Below, piece by piece: positions 6,476 to 15,074 of a DNA stretch of 22,117 bases (its first letter is position 1; every line of letters begins with the position of its first letter). Below the pieces are notes generated by a model, which was not told where the DNA came from, ran no database searches, and saw only the letters and a program-made list of their open reading frames with translations. This DNA is from JALXCG01 sp026991065 [NCBI: Gemmatimonadota bacterium] (GTDB lineage Bacteria; GCA-2686955): the NCBI GenBank assembly GCA_026991065.1, contig JALXCG010000273.1, positions 1 through 22,117 on the forward strand, read 5' to 3'. The position numbers and the translations under genes are program-made.

Positions 6476-9220
6476 CTACGCCTTGTAGACCTTGATCGCG
6501 CACTTCTTGTAGTCGGTCTCCTTGGACATCGGACAGGTCACATCGAGCGTGACCTTGTTGATCATCACCGACTCATCGAAGAAAGGCACGAAGGTGTACC
6601 CCTTGGGCGGGCGATTGCGTCCTTGCGTCTCGACGATCGCCTTCACCTTGCCGCGGCGCGACTCGATGACCGCAACATCGTTGCGACTCAGCCCCCGTTT
6701 CTTGGCATCTTCCGGGTGCATGAAGATCTGTGCCGCGGGAACCGCGCGATGCAGCTCGGGAACCCGGCGGGTCATCGTACCCGTGTGCCAGTGCTCAAGC
6801 ACCCGCCCGGTGCAGAGCCAGAGGTCGTAGTTGTCGTCCGGCTGCTCCGGTGGTGCCGCGTAAGGACGGAAGAAGATCTTCGCCTTGCCTTTCAACGACT
6901 TCTTGTTCTTGTCGGTTACCCCATCCAGGTCGCCCGTGGGCAGCGCCTTCAGTGCCGGCCCGTAGAACTCGAAGCCGGAACCGGCCGAGACATAGGGATC
7001 ATACTTCTCGTTGAAGCGCCACTGGGTCTCCTTGCCGTCCACCACCGGCCATTTCAGGCCGCGCACATCATCCGCGTAGTAGCGGTCGAAGGGCGCCAGG
7101 TCGTGCATATGACCGCGCCCAAAGGCGGCATACTCCTCGAAGAGCGCCTTCTCGGGGAACCAGTTTTCACCCAGATCCTGGACCGTGCAGTTGTCGTGAC
7201 CCTTGGCCACCGGATCGGGCCAGCGGTAGCGCTTGTTCTCGGGGGTGGCGAAAAGCACATCGTAGAGCGTTGCATCGGGCGAATAGCCCATCGCCTGCGC
7301 GGCCGGCAGCACATCCGGCAGCTTGCCCGGCGGGAAGTCAGCGTCCTGCAGCCCGGGAATCGGCTTCTCGCCCCAAACCTCCCTGAGCTTGAAACGCTTG
7401 GAGAACTCGAGCACCTGCCACACATCGCTCCGCGCCTGCCCTGGCGGCGGACACTGCTGCCGCCACATCTGGGTCCGTCGCTCGGCGTTGCCGTAGGCGC
7501 CCCACTTCTCGAAGATCATCGCCGAAGGCAGAATCAGGTCAGCGACCTTCCCCGAAATCGTCGGGTAGGGATCGGAACAGACAATGAAATTGTCCATCTC
7601 CCGAGCCGCCTTGAGCCAGTGGTTGGTATTCGCCGTTGCCTGGAACGGGTTGTTGACCTGGACCCAGGCAAACTTGATCTTCCCTTCCTCCAGGTCGCGC
7701 ATGATTTTCACAATGTGCGAACCGGTCTTGGGATTCAGTGTCTTGGCCGGCAGCTTCCACAACTTCTCGGCGCGCGCGCGATGCTTCGGATTGAACACCA
7801 CCATGTCGGCCGGCAGGCGGTGGGCGAAGGTTCCTACCTCGCGCGCTGTGCCGCAGGCCGAGGGCTGACCGGTGAGCGAGAACGCACCATTGCCCGGTTG
7901 CGCGTGCTTGCCCAGCAGCAGATGCACCATGTAGGCCTGCTCGTTCACCCAGCTACCGCGATAGTGCTGATTGAAGCCCATGGTCCAGAAACTGGCCACC
8001 TTGCGACCCTTCTCGCAATAGAGATCGGCCAACTGCACCAGCTTCTTCTTGAAATCCTCCAGCGACTCATCCACGTCGCCCTTGGCCAGCTCCGCCACAA
8101 AGTCCAGCGTATAGGGTTCCACCCCGCGCTTGAACTCCTCGAAAGTGATCATCCAGTGGGCCACCGGCTTCTTCGTGTGGGTCTGCTTCACCTTCATCCC
8201 GGCAGTTTTGCGCTGAGCGATCGCTTCCCACTTGTCCAGTGTGATCTCGCGCTGCTTCGCCTGCGTGTCCCGCTCCGCCGCAAAGGCGAATTTGTCGGTG
8301 CCCCGCATCCCGTAGCCGATGTCGTAGGGACCGGTGGCGAAGACACAGTGCTTCTGCACAAAATCCTTGTCCATGGCATCCCGGTGGAGAATCTCGCGCG
8401 CCAGGTAGTTCCAGATCGCCAGATCGGTGCCGGGCCGGAACACAATCTCCAGATCCGCCACGGTCGAGCACTGATTGCGCTGGGTGGTCAGATTCACCAC
8501 CCGCACCCGTTCCGGATGGGAGAGCCGATTGTCCGCCGCCCGTGACCACAGAATGGGGTGCATCTCGGCCATGTTTGCGCCCCATGTGACCACCGTATCG
8601 GTCAGTTCCAGATCGTCGTAGGTGCCTGCCGGTTCGTCGATACCGAAGGTCTGAATGAAACCGACCACCGCCGATGCCATGCAGTGACGCGCATTCGGGT
8701 CGATGTTGTTGCTGCGGAATCCCGCCTTCATCAGCTTGGCGGAAACATACCCTTCCTGGATCGTGTACTGCCCGGATCCGAAGATCGCCACACCGGTCGG
8801 ACCCAACTCGTTGTAGGCCTTCTTGAACTGCTCCTCCATCACGTCGAAGGCCTTCTCCCAGCTCACCGGCTGGAACTTGCCCTTCTTGTCGAACTTGCCG
8901 TTGGTCATCCGCAGCAGCGGCTGCGTAATGCGGTCCTTGCCATACTGAATCTTGGCGTTGAAATAGCCCTTGATGCAGTTCAGCCCCTTGTTGACCGGTG
9001 CCTTCGGATCACCCTTGGTGGCGACCACGCGCCCGTTGTGGGTGCCGACCAGCAGCCCGCAACCGGTGCCGCAGAAACGACACACACCCTTGTCCCATTG
9101 CCAGTTTTTTTCCGCTTGGCTGGCGAGCGCCCGTGCCTCTTTGCTCAGAGGCAGGCCGACCGCCATGGCCGAACTCGCAGCGATGCTCGCTTTGAGAAAA
9201 TCGCGACGCGAAGAATCCAT
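6476..9220 (-). CDS. napA: NapA, catalytic molybdoprotein subunit of periplasmic nitrate reductase
   Basis: NapA reduces nitrate to nitrite in the periplasm with a bis-molybdopterin guanine dinucleotide cofactor and one 4Fe-4S cluster. I choose the ATG at 9220 (914 residues) because AAGGAG stands six bases upstream (9227-9232) and the protein then begins with a near-perfect Tat motif, Ser-Arg-Arg-Asp-Phe-Leu-Lys (4-10). The cluster ligands are Cys47, Cys50, Cys54 and Cys82, followed by the conserved Lys84. The molybdenum ligand is Cys180 in Ala-Arg-His-Cys-Met-Ala-Ser. At 914 residues it is longer than the usual 830-residue proteobacterial NapA and closer to the Campylobacter/Wolinella type (about 925). 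The extra length lies partly in a charged Lys-rich stretch roughly midway. A frame extending to 9304 exists but lacks family similarity before the Tat motif. Confidence 0.97.
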   Translation of the reverse strand: MDSSRRDFLKASIAASSAMAVGLPLSKEARALASQAEKNWQWDKGVCRFCGTGCGLLVGTHNGRVVATKGDPKAPVNKGLNCIKGYFNAKIQYGKDRITQPLLRMTNGKFDKKGKFQPVSWEKAFDVMEEQFKKAYNELGPTGVAIFGSGQYTIQEGYVSAKLMKAGFRSNNIDPNARHCMASAVVGFIQTFGIDEPAGTYDDLELTDTVVTWGANMAEMHPILWSRAADNRLSHPERVRVVNLTTQRNQCSTVADLEIVFRPGTDLAIWNYLAREILHRDAMDKDFVQKHCVFATGPYDIGYGMRGTDKFAFAAERDTQAKQREITLDKWEAIAQRKTAGMKVKQTHTKKPVAHWMITFEEFKRGVEPYTLDFVAELAKGDVDESLEDFKKKLVQLADLYCEKGRKVASFWTMGFNQHYRGSWVNEQAYMVHLLLGKHAQPGNGAFSLTGQPSACGTAREVGTFAHRLPADMVVFNPKHRARAEKLWKLPAKTLNPKTGSHIVKIMRDLEEGKIKFAWVQVNNPFQATANTNHWLKAAREMDNFIVCSDPYPTISGKVADLILPSAMIFEKWGAYGNAERRTQMWRQQCPPPGQARSDVWQVLEFSKRFKLREVWGEKPIPGLQDADFPPGKLPDVLPAAQAMGYSPDATLYDVLFATPENKRYRWPDPVAKGHDNCTVQDLGENWFPEKALFEEYAAFGRGHMHDLAPFDRYYADDVRGLKWPVVDGKETQWRFNEKYDPYVSAGSGFEFYGPALKALPTGDLDGVTDKNKKSLKGKAKIFFRPYAAPPEQPDDNYDLWLCTGRVLEHWHTGTMTRRVPELHRAVPAAQIFMHPEDAKKRGLSRNDVAVIESRRGKVKAIVETQGRNRPPKGYTFVPFFDESVMINKVTLDVTCPMSKETDYKKCAIKVYKA

Positions 9221-9321
9221 TGCGTGCTCCTTGAAAGAATCAGAAACAGCCCACGGCGACCCCTGGCCCGGTTGGGCGCAGGAAGAGTACCGACCTTCCC
9301 GCAACCGTTACGCGCAACGCA

Positions 9322-9630
9322 TCAGTCGCGGAGAAATTCGGGAACCTCGGGAAGACCATCTTCCAGGTCGTCGGGGATGCCATTGATGATCTCTTCGTCT
9401 TCTTCGAAGTGATGTTCGACCATCTCGGCCAATACGATATGAGGCAGGCTCTTAATCCGCTTCAGCCCATCCACCTCGGCGCCCACGGTCGGCGCTTCCT
9501 GCACCACGATCAGGCGCCCGGATTCAGGGTCGCGATGATGAACCTCGACGCCGGGCAACTCTTCCAGTCGCACGACCGTGGCTTCCAGTTCCGCGGGGGG
9601 AACGATCACAAGGATTCCGGAGTAATTCAC
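9322..9630 (-). CDS. napD: NapD, Tat proofreading chaperone for NapA
   Basis: NapD binds the Tat signal of NapA and holds export until cofactor insertion is complete. The best start is GTG at 9630, with GGAG five bases upstream (9636-9639), giving 102 residues. The frame stays open to 9969 upstream, but that part is Arg-rich and has no family likeness. The product opens Val-Asn-Tyr-Ser-Gly-Ile-Leu-Val-Ile, then shows the expected Leu-Pro-Gly-Val-Glu-Val and Ser-Gly-Arg-Leu-Ile-Val-Val strands and a Pro-His-Ile-Val-Leu-Ala-Glu-Met-Val-Glu-His-His region, which is the NapD ferredoxin-like fold pattern. A very acidic C-terminal tail follows. It leads the operon, 101 bases before napA; in Campylobacter and Wolinella, napD is at the end. 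Confidence 0.88.
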   Translation of the reverse strand: MNYSGILVIVPPAELEATVVRLEELPGVEVHHRDPESGRLIVVQEAPTVGAEVDGLKRIKSLPHIVLAEMVEHHFEEDEEIINGIPDDLEDGLPEVPEFLRD

Positions 9631-9743
9631 CTGCACTCCAGGAAAGGGTTCACCACTCAGTAGGCGGCCACGCCGAGCCCCAACCGGACTCCGTGACCGC
9701 CGAGTCGCACGTCGACATCTCGCCGCGAACCGCGCCGACCCTT

Positions 9744-9769
9744 CGGTGTCGTTTCTTACTCCGACACCG
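9744..9769 (-). promoter_or_regulatory. Inverted repeat at the predicted 5' end of the nap transcript
   Basis: CGGTGTCG (9744-9751) and CGACACCG (9762-9769) are perfect 8-bp arms with a 10-base loop. If the promoter at 9776-9805 is used, transcription would begin near 9769. The repeat would then be the first 26 bases of the mRNA and form a 5' stem-loop, or act as an operator at the start point. Confidence 0.5.
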
Positions 9770-9775
9770 GGCGAG

Positions 9776-9805
9776 ACCATAGCATGATTCGGATGCGGGT
9801 GTCCG
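9776..9805 (-). promoter_or_regulatory. Candidate sigma-70-type promoter for napDAGHBF
   Basis: On the minus strand an extended -10, TGC-TATGGT (9784 down to 9776), lies 18 bases after CGGACA (9805 down to 9800), a 4/6 match to the -35 consensus. This places the start near 9769 and gives a leader of about 140 bases before the napD GTG. The -35 lies inside an inverted repeat. I saw no clear FNR box (TTGAT-N4-ATCAA). Confidence 0.45.
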
Positions 9806-9827
9806 GTATTCCGTCGATACCGGGCAC
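9799..9827. promoter_or_regulatory. Inverted repeat over the putative nap -35 element
   Basis: CCGGTAT (9803-9809) and ATACCGG (9817-9823) form a perfect 7-bp stem with a 7-base loop. GTG (9799-9801) and CAC (9825-9827) extend it to 11 pairs, with one G-T pair. The right part of this dyad on the minus strand contains the -35 candidate, so it is a plausible operator. Confidence 0.5.
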
Positions 9828-9933
9828 CGATTCGGCCCCGGGCAGCGTCGATTTTTTCCGTCGCAACAGATCGACTTGCCGCGCCCTTATCCGCAACTGC
9901 GCGCCTTTTTTTTCGAGGACAAAGTTTTGGGTT

Positions 9934-9984
9934 GTCCGGACCGCCGGCGGGCCCCCAACGGGCGTTCACGCGGCGGCTCCGGAC
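9934..9984. repeat. Long inverted repeat downstream of gdhA
   Basis: GTCCGGACCGCCG (9934-9946) pairs with CGGCGG-c-TCCGGAC (9971-9984): 13 base pairs interrupted by one bulged base, around a 24-base GC-rich loop. It lies 90 bases after the gdhA stop. The minus strand has no T-run after it, so it is a strong structure but not a textbook terminator; an mRNA 3' stabiliser or a protein site are alternatives. Confidence 0.5.
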
Positions 9985-10073
9985 CCACTCTCACCGAAGC
10001 TGTCTACCGTGCAGCAATCCCCGCTCCCGGCTCCTCTCCGCGACACCCGCGGCCGGCCCGCCGCGCACTGCCG

Positions 10074-11351
10074 TCAGGCGTAGAGCCCGCGCAACTCCGA
10101 AGCCCGCGTCACCCGCTCGATCGCCACCACGAAGGCCGCCACGCGCAATGGGATGTTGCGCTCAAGGTGGGTCTTCAGGACCGACGCGAATGCGGCTTTC
10201 ATGATGCGGTCCAGATCCTCCTGAACCCGCTCCGCCGTCCAGGCGTAGCCCATGCGGTTCTGCACCCACTCCAGGTAGGAAACGGTGACCCCGCCGGCGT
10301 TGCAGAGGATGTCCGGAATCACCAGAACCCCCTTCTCATCCAGAATGTCATCGGCTTCGGTGGTCAGCGGCCCATTGGCTCCCTCGGCGATCAAGCGGGC
10401 GCGGATGCGGGGTGCGTTCTCGCCGTCGATCTGGTTTTCCAGCGCCGCCGGCACCAGAATATCGACCGGCAGTTCCAGCAGCTCCTGCGGATCCTCCAGC
10501 CGGCGAACTCCCTCGAAAGCGTTCTCCACCCCGGCCAGCTTTCCCTTTCGCGACTGGGTGTATTCCCGCACCCGCGGCAGGTCGAAGCCGTCTTCGGCAA
10601 CGAACGCGCCGGTGTCGTCGGAGAGGCCGATGACGCGGCAGCCCTCATTGTAGAGGTTCAAAGCACTGTAGCCGCCGACATTGCCGAAGCCCTGCACCGC
10701 CACCGTGGCTGTCTTCAGGTCCAGATTCAGGTGCTCGCAGGCCTCCTTGATGCAGATGACCACGCCGTCGGCGGTGGCGGTCTCGCGCCCCAGGCTGCCA
10801 CCCAATTCGAGCGGCTTGCCGGTCACCACCTCCGGGCGGAACATCTTGGTGTGCATGGAGAAGGTATCCATGAACCAGGCCATCACCTGCGGGCCGGTGT
10901 TGACATCCGGCGCGGGGATGTCGCGGCCGTCGCCGAAAACGTCGATCAGTTCGGCAAAATAGCGCCGCGCCAGGCGCTCCAGTTCACCCGCGGACAGCTC
11001 CTTCGGGTCGACCACCACGCCACCCTTGCCGCCCCCCATCGGAATGTCGACCACCGCGCATTTGTAGGTCATCCAGAGCGCCAGGGCGTTGACCTCGTCC
11101 AGGGTGACCTTGGGATGGAACCGCACGCCTCCCTTGGCCGGCCCGCGCGCGACATTGTGTTGCACCCGGTAGCCGGTGAAAACCTTGATCTGGCCATTGT
11201 CCATCTGCACCGGCAGGCGGGCCTGGGTGACCCGGCGCGGCTCCTTGATCATCGCGATCTGGTTGGGCGTAAGTTCCAGAATCTCGGCGGCCCGGTCGAA
11301 CTGCCGCATGGCATTGTCCAGAGCCGAAGTGCGATCGAAGATTCCGCGCAT
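10074..11351 (-). CDS. gdhA: Glutamate dehydrogenase (Glu/Leu/Phe/Val dehydrogenase family)
   Basis: This enzyme interconverts glutamate and 2-oxoglutarate plus ammonium with NAD(P). The ATG at 11351 has GGGAG seven bases upstream and gives 425 residues, the usual size of the hexameric class. The frame is open to 11438 but shows no homology there. Catalytic features are Lys109 in Gly-Gly-Gly-Lys-Gly-Gly, Asp149 in Pro-Ala-Pro-Asp-Val, and Pro-Ala-Lys-Gly-Gly (71-75). The nucleotide-binding turn is Gly221-Phe-Gly-Asn-Val-Gly226. Glutamate is much more likely than leucine or phenylalanine as substrate, given the length and the motif Lys-Gly-Gly-Val-Arg-Phe-His-Pro (73-80). The coenzyme cannot be told safely. 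It stands alone: 158 bases after the end of the tyrosine operon, 443 bases before napD. Confidence 0.95.
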   Translation of the reverse strand: MRGIFDRTSALDNAMRQFDRAAEILELTPNQIAMIKEPRRVTQARLPVQMDNGQIKVFTGYRVQHNVARGPAKGGVRFHPKVTLDEVNALALWMTYKCAVVDIPMGGGKGGVVVDPKELSAGELERLARRYFAELIDVFGDGRDIPAPDVNTGPQVMAWFMDTFSMHTKMFRPEVVTGKPLELGGSLGRETATADGVVICIKEACEHLNLDLKTATVAVQGFGNVGGYSALNLYNEGCRVIGLSDDTGAFVAEDGFDLPRVREYTQSRKGKLAGVENAFEGVRRLEDPQELLELPVDILVPAALENQIDGENAPRIRARLIAEGANGPLTTEADDILDEKGVLVIPDILCNAGGVTVSYLEWVQNRMGYAWTAERVQEDLDRIMKAAFASVLKTHLERNIPLRVAAFVVAIERVTRASELRGLYA

Positions 11352-11509
11352 GGATTCTCTCCCGGCCGGCCTGCCGCCGGCGATCCGTTGAATGGCCGAA
11401 TGACGGCAGGCGATGACGCGCGATGACTGCCGACGCATGTGGCGAAAGACCGCATGCTAACACCACTCGGTGCCGCCGGAAAAACAGTTCTTTTGCCGCG
11501 CCGGGCTGA

Positions 11510-12643
11510 TTAATCGGCCACCCAGCGGCGGGTTGTGTATTCCTTAAACCCGTAGCCGTCGAAAACGCGTCGCTCCTCCCACGTGTCACCGGGGTCGCGC
11601 TGCCAGATCGTGCCGTAGTTGTGCGAGGTCTGCTCGTAGATGATGACTGTCGGCAGCAGTGGCACTGGCATATCCAGGATGAGTGCCTCGTTGACCAGAG
11701 TGTCCAGGGTCATGGAGAGCCGGGTCGTGCCGTTGTTGGCGCGAATCACAGTCCGGTTCGGGTAAAATTTGTGGTTTTGCCAGTCGAATCCCCAGCGGGT
11801 GTGCAGCACCGAGTATTGCAACTTGTTGAAAACCACCCGCTCACCCTCCAGGTCGATGCTCAGGACGCCGGCGGGGTTGAGGATGAAATCGCCCATCTCG
11901 ATCGACAGGCCGGGCTCCGAAAACTGCACCCAGTTCCACATGGCGTTGGAGACGATCCATTTGCCCCAGTTGTGGTCATGGTAGCCGGCCACTTGATCCA
12001 GGCTGTATTCGGTGCCGTCGATGCGGAACCAGCCGGTCACCAACGCCCGTGGCATGTAGAGAAGCCAACTCATCCTTTCCCACGGCAAAACGCCGATTCG
12101 CTCCTGGTCACCGCTGAACCAGGGCTCGGCGTCGCGCTCATAGGTCAGATCCCAGGCGATGTTGCCGCCATCGATGCTGCCGGTGATCCGGTAGCTGTCT
12201 TCGCTGATCACCTGGATCTCGTTGGCGTCGCCGATGGTCACATCCGCCTGCTCGGTGGAAGCGCTGAACGCGGCGGTGTCAAAGGAGTCGGCGAGCGCCA
12301 CCGACCCTTCCGGTGTGTAGGCGATCACGCCCATGTTGGACGAGCCCAGAGCAGAGAGGTTGTCAGGATCGACGATCGAGTAGGAGAAGATCGCCTCTAC
12401 TCCCGCCTCCGCATCGTAGAAATTGAAATACCACCACTCGAGATACTGCGCGTCATGGCGCCCGTTGGCGAGCAGTGGGTAGTGGTAGGCATCGTCGGCC
12501 AGGGTCACCTGGTCGGGAGCGGGCGCGGCCGTCGCATTGGGCGAACCGCAGAGCAACAGCCCGAGGAAAGCGCAAGCGGGAAGAAGACGAGACAATGGGA
12601 GCAGCGGGCGGCAGTATTGGCGCGGGAGAGGTTCTGAATGCAT
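11510..12643 (-). CDS. Secreted CrtC/AttH lipocalin-like domain protein
   Basis: The 377-residue product starts at ATG 12643, with GGAAG about six bases upstream; the open frame continues upstream without homology. Residues 1-40 form a signal sequence, with a possible signal-peptidase I site after Ala-Thr-Ala-Ala. A Cys follows Leu-Leu-Leu, which is a poor lipobox. The mature protein shows Glu-Trp-Trp-Tyr-Phe-Asn and, further on, Gly-Tyr-His-Asp-His-Asn-Trp-Gly, both hallmarks of the CrtC/AttH fold. This group includes carotenoid 1,2-hydratase (CrtC) and many proteins of unknown role. There are no other carotenoid genes here, so I do not call it a hydratase. It follows the acyl-CoA ligase by 56 bases and may be the last gene of the tyrosine operon; a role in handling a hydrophobic compound outside the membrane is a guess. 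Confidence 0.85.
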   Translation of the reverse strand: MHSEPLPRQYCRPLLPLSRLLPACAFLGLLLCGSPNATAAPAPDQVTLADDAYHYPLLANGRHDAQYLEWWYFNFYDAEAGVEAIFSYSIVDPDNLSALGSSNMGVIAYTPEGSVALADSFDTAAFSASTEQADVTIGDANEIQVISEDSYRITGSIDGGNIAWDLTYERDAEPWFSGDQERIGVLPWERMSWLLYMPRALVTGWFRIDGTEYSLDQVAGYHDHNWGKWIVSNAMWNWVQFSEPGLSIEMGDFILNPAGVLSIDLEGERVVFNKLQYSVLHTRWGFDWQNHKFYPNRTVIRANNGTTRLSMTLDTLVNEALILDMPVPLLPTVIIYEQTSHNYGTIWQRDPGDTWEERRVFDGYGFKEYTTRRWVAD

Positions 12644-12699
12644 GCTGAACTTCCGGTCTGAAAGGGGAGGAGAGGCATGATTGTGCGTTGCTCCCGATT

Positions 12700-14454
12700 C
12701 TAACCCGAACTGCTCGTCGCATTCTGCTCCGGCCGCGAATCCGGCCCGGAGGCCGTCGACCATTGCGGGGCGCCGCGGAACTCCTCGTTCGCCCACGCGG
12801 CGAAGAGGTGGCGCACCTTGTTGCGCTGGTACTTGCCGGTGCTGGTCACCGGCATCTCGGCGCCGAAGACGACCACCTTCGGGCATTTGTGGCGCGGCAG
12901 TCGGGCGGAGCAAGCGGCCAGGATCGCCGTCGCCGAGACTGCGCCATCGTCATCGGCCACTACATATGCCCCAACCTCCTCGCCGTAGATGCTGTGCTCG
13001 AAACCGACCGCGATCCCCGCGCGCACGCCGGGAATCCGCATCAGGACTTCGTCGATCTCCAGCGGTGAGATGTTGACCCCGCCGCGGATGATCAACTCCT
13101 TCAGCCGCCCGGTGATGAAGAAATAGGCCTGTCCCGCTTCATCCGGCAGCCAGAAGCCTTCGTCGCCGCTGCGGAACCAACCGTGGGTGAAGGCCGCGGC
13201 ATTGGCGCTCGGGTTGCGGAAATAGCCGCGCATCACATTGTGGCCACGGATCACGATCTCACCACGTTCACCGGCGGCGAGCGGTTTTCCCGCCGGGTCA
13301 TGGATCGCCATCTCGTTGCAGGGGAGGGCGACTCCGATGGCGGGAAAGCCGTGATCCCCGAGCCAGGAGCGATGCTGTTCCGCAGTCAGGTCGGTGGGGA
13401 GAAAGCAGGAGAAACAGGTGGTCTCGCTCAGCCCATAGCCATGCACGATGCGCAGGCCGAAGCGCTCCTCGAAGCGTTGCGCCAACTCCACGGTGAGCGG
13501 TCCGGCGCCGCAGATGATGTGGCGGAAAGTGGAGATCCCGGCCGCCTCGGGGGCGCTGATCTCGCCGGCTTCCGCGGCCCGCAGAAGAAATGCCAGGAGC
13601 GTCGGCACAACACTGACGATGGCGATCCGTTCCGCGGCGATCCAGGAGAAGAAGCTCCCGGTGCGAAAACGGGCGCAGAGCACGGCGGTGGCCCCCGCGG
13701 TCCAGGGGGTGAGCAGGGTGACCACGATGCCATTGACATGGTGGATGGGTAGCACGCAGAGGGTGCGATCACCACGCTTCAGGCCATGCCAGGCGGCGAT
13801 CTGGAAGGCGTCGATCAGCAGGTTGGATTGGGTCAGCACCACCCCTTTGGGATCCCCGGTCGTGCCGCTGGTATAGATGATCAGGGCATCCGCCTCGGCG
13901 GCGACCTCGCCCGGGGTGGCCGGGGCGTGAGTCAGCGCAGTCTGAAAATGGGGAGTGGAAGAGGTCTCCGCCCCGGTGGCAATGATCATCTGCAGGTTCG
14001 GCAGCGTGTCCCGCAGCGCGGCTGCCCGGGCGACCTGCTCATTCCGGGCGAAGAGCAGACGCGCCTCGGAATTGCGCAGGATGTACTCGACCCGCGCGTC
14101 GGTTTCACCGACATTGATCGGCACCACCACCGCGCCGATGCTCCAGGCGGCCAGGTATTGGATCACCGTATCGGAGTGGTTGGCAGAGAGGGTGGCGACC
14201 CGGTCTCCCGCCGCCACGCCGGAATTCCGCAGAAAACCGGCAACCGCCCGCACCGCCCGTTGGAGTTGCCGGTAGCTCCAGGCGTGGCGCGTGCCGTCCC
14301 CGTCCAGAAACACCAGCGCCTCGGCGGAGCCCTCTTCGGCGGCGCGGGCGGCAAGCAGCTCCGGCAGGGTCGCCAGCGGGCGAAAACGGGCCGGGTCCGG
14401 CGCGGTGGGCAGGGCATGGGCGGCGGCGATCAACTCCTCCACACGGGGCGGCAT
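12700..14454 (-). CDS. AMP-forming acyl-CoA synthetase/ligase (ANL superfamily)
   Basis: The enzyme should activate a carboxylic acid with ATP to an acyl-adenylate and then to a CoA thioester. I choose the ATG at 14454 (584 residues), nine bases after AGGGAG. An ATG at 14463 overlaps the previous stop as ATGA but sits directly against the Shine-Dalgarno, so it is less likely. Motifs: Tyr-Thr-Ser-Gly-Thr-Thr-Gly-Asp-Pro-Lys-Gly (194-204), Gly-Tyr-Gly-Leu-Ser-Glu-Thr (339-345), Asp431, the hinge Gly-Arg-Leu-Lys-Glu-Leu-Ile (449-455), and the catalytic Lys541 in Thr-Gly-Lys. No adenylation motif is missing. The substrate is unknown; fatty or aromatic acids are both possible. Being fourth after hmgA in a tight operon suggests a role linked to aromatic or branched acids. 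Confidence 0.9.
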   Translation of the reverse strand: MPPRVEELIAAAHALPTAPDPARFRPLATLPELLAARAAEEGSAEALVFLDGDGTRHAWSYRQLQRAVRAVAGFLRNSGVAAGDRVATLSANHSDTVIQYLAAWSIGAVVVPINVGETDARVEYILRNSEARLLFARNEQVARAAALRDTLPNLQMIIATGAETSSTPHFQTALTHAPATPGEVAAEADALIIYTSGTTGDPKGVVLTQSNLLIDAFQIAAWHGLKRGDRTLCVLPIHHVNGIVVTLLTPWTAGATAVLCARFRTGSFFSWIAAERIAIVSVVPTLLAFLLRAAEAGEISAPEAAGISTFRHIICGAGPLTVELAQRFEERFGLRIVHGYGLSETTCFSCFLPTDLTAEQHRSWLGDHGFPAIGVALPCNEMAIHDPAGKPLAAGERGEIVIRGHNVMRGYFRNPSANAAAFTHGWFRSGDEGFWLPDEAGQAYFFITGRLKELIIRGGVNISPLEIDEVLMRIPGVRAGIAVGFEHSIYGEEVGAYVVADDDGAVSATAILAACSARLPRHKCPKVVVFGAEMPVTSTGKYQRNKVRHLFAAWANEEFRGAPQWSTASGPDSRPEQNATSSSG

Positions 14455-14459
14455 CTGCT

Positions 14460-15074
14460 TCATCTCCCTTTGCGCTCGAGGGTGAAGCGACGTCCGATTG
14501 TGGTGTACTCCGCCCCGGCCAGGCGGCCGACCGGGTTCCAGCGGTCGATCGCGATGCGGCCATTGTCGACCAGGTCGTCGCGCAGGTGAAAGCGCACCAC
14601 CTCGCCAATCACCAGGGCGCCGCCGCCGGCGGCCGCGGGCCCCAGTTCGACAATCTGCACCAGGCGGCACTCCAGGTTGATCGGCGATTCGCCGACCCGC
14701 GGCGGCTTGACCACGATGCTGGGCGCCGGAGTGAGACCGACTTCGCTGAACTCGCTCACCTCCGGAGGGAATTCGGTCGCCGCCGCATTGGCGTCTTCGA
14801 CCAGTGTCTCCGGGACCCCATTGACCACGAACTCGCCGTTTGCGCGGATGTTGCGCAGGGTATCTTTTTCCGCGCCGTCACTGAAGCGCCGCAGCGGCGC
14901 GAAGACCACCGTGGGGGGGGCCGGTGTGGCGCCGGTAAAGAACGAGAACGGCGCCACATTGGCGATGCCGCCGGCATTGATGGTTGAAACGAAAGCGATC
15001 GGGCGTGGCACTATGCTGCCGATCAGCAATTTGTAGTTGGCGCGCAGATCCTGCTGCTGCGGGTCGATGATCAT
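14460..15074 (-). CDS. Flavin-reductase-like FMN-binding split-barrel protein
   Basis: The 204-residue product belongs to the DIM6/NTAB flavin reductase-like group. Evidence is the pattern Gly-Ser-Ile-Val-Pro-Arg-Pro-Ile-Ala-Phe-Val-Ser-Thr (19-31), the Asn-Val-Ala-Pro-Phe-Ser-Phe-Phe segment (39-46), and the later Glu-Phe-Val-Val-Asn region, all usual for this FMN-binding fold. The start ATG at 15074 overlaps the hmgA stop (ATGA), with GGAG eight bases upstream. No flavin monooxygenase partner is encoded nearby, so its reaction is unknown. From memory such a gene is often found next to hmgA in other bacteria, which suggests a linked function in homogentisate metabolism; I cannot verify this here. 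Confidence 0.88.
   Translation of the reverse strand: MIIDPQQQDLRANYKLLIGSIVPRPIAFVSTINAGGIANVAPFSFFTGATPAPPTVVFAPLRRFSDGAEKDTLRNIRANGEFVVNGVPETLVEDANAAATEFPPEVSEFSEVGLTPAPSIVVKPPRVGESPINLECRLVQIVELGPAAAGGGALVIGEVVRFHLRDDLVDNGRIAIDRWNPVGRLAGAEYTTIGRRFTLERKGR

Larger units (their letters stand above)
9631..10073. other. Control region between glutamate dehydrogenase and the nap operon
   Basis: This 443-base gap on the minus-strand route from gdhA to napD holds no convincing gene. It contains three inverted repeats and one promoter candidate, listed separately. On the plus strand there are also T-runs at about 9852-9857 and 9905-9913; read on the minus strand these are A-runs, so they do not act as terminator tails for gdhA. 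Confidence 0.6.

Noticed and set aside
6470-8545. A long plus-strand open frame (691 codons) opposite napA
   Set aside because: It is the antisense of a strongly conserved NapA gene; its product is His/Leu/Arg-rich with no known motifs. GC-rich codon use leaves the opposite strand free of stops.
9631-9769. A molybdenum-cofactor riboswitch in the nap leader
   Set aside because: Only a simple 5' hairpin is visible; I could not trace the multi-stem consensus of that riboswitch.
9631-9969. N-terminal extension of napD to 9969
   Set aside because: The extra residues are Arg-rich and unlike NapD; the GTG at 9630 has a well-spaced Shine-Dalgarno. The extension would also cover the promoter and the dyads.
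9876-11426. A 516-codon plus-strand frame opposite glutamate dehydrogenase
   Set aside because: It is antisense to all conserved gdhA motifs and has no family likeness; taken as a by-product of GC-rich codon bias.
12530-12600. Lipoprotein signal in the CrtC/AttH protein
   Set aside because: The residues before the Cys are Leu-Leu-Leu; a small residue is expected at -1. A signal-peptidase I site downstream fits better.
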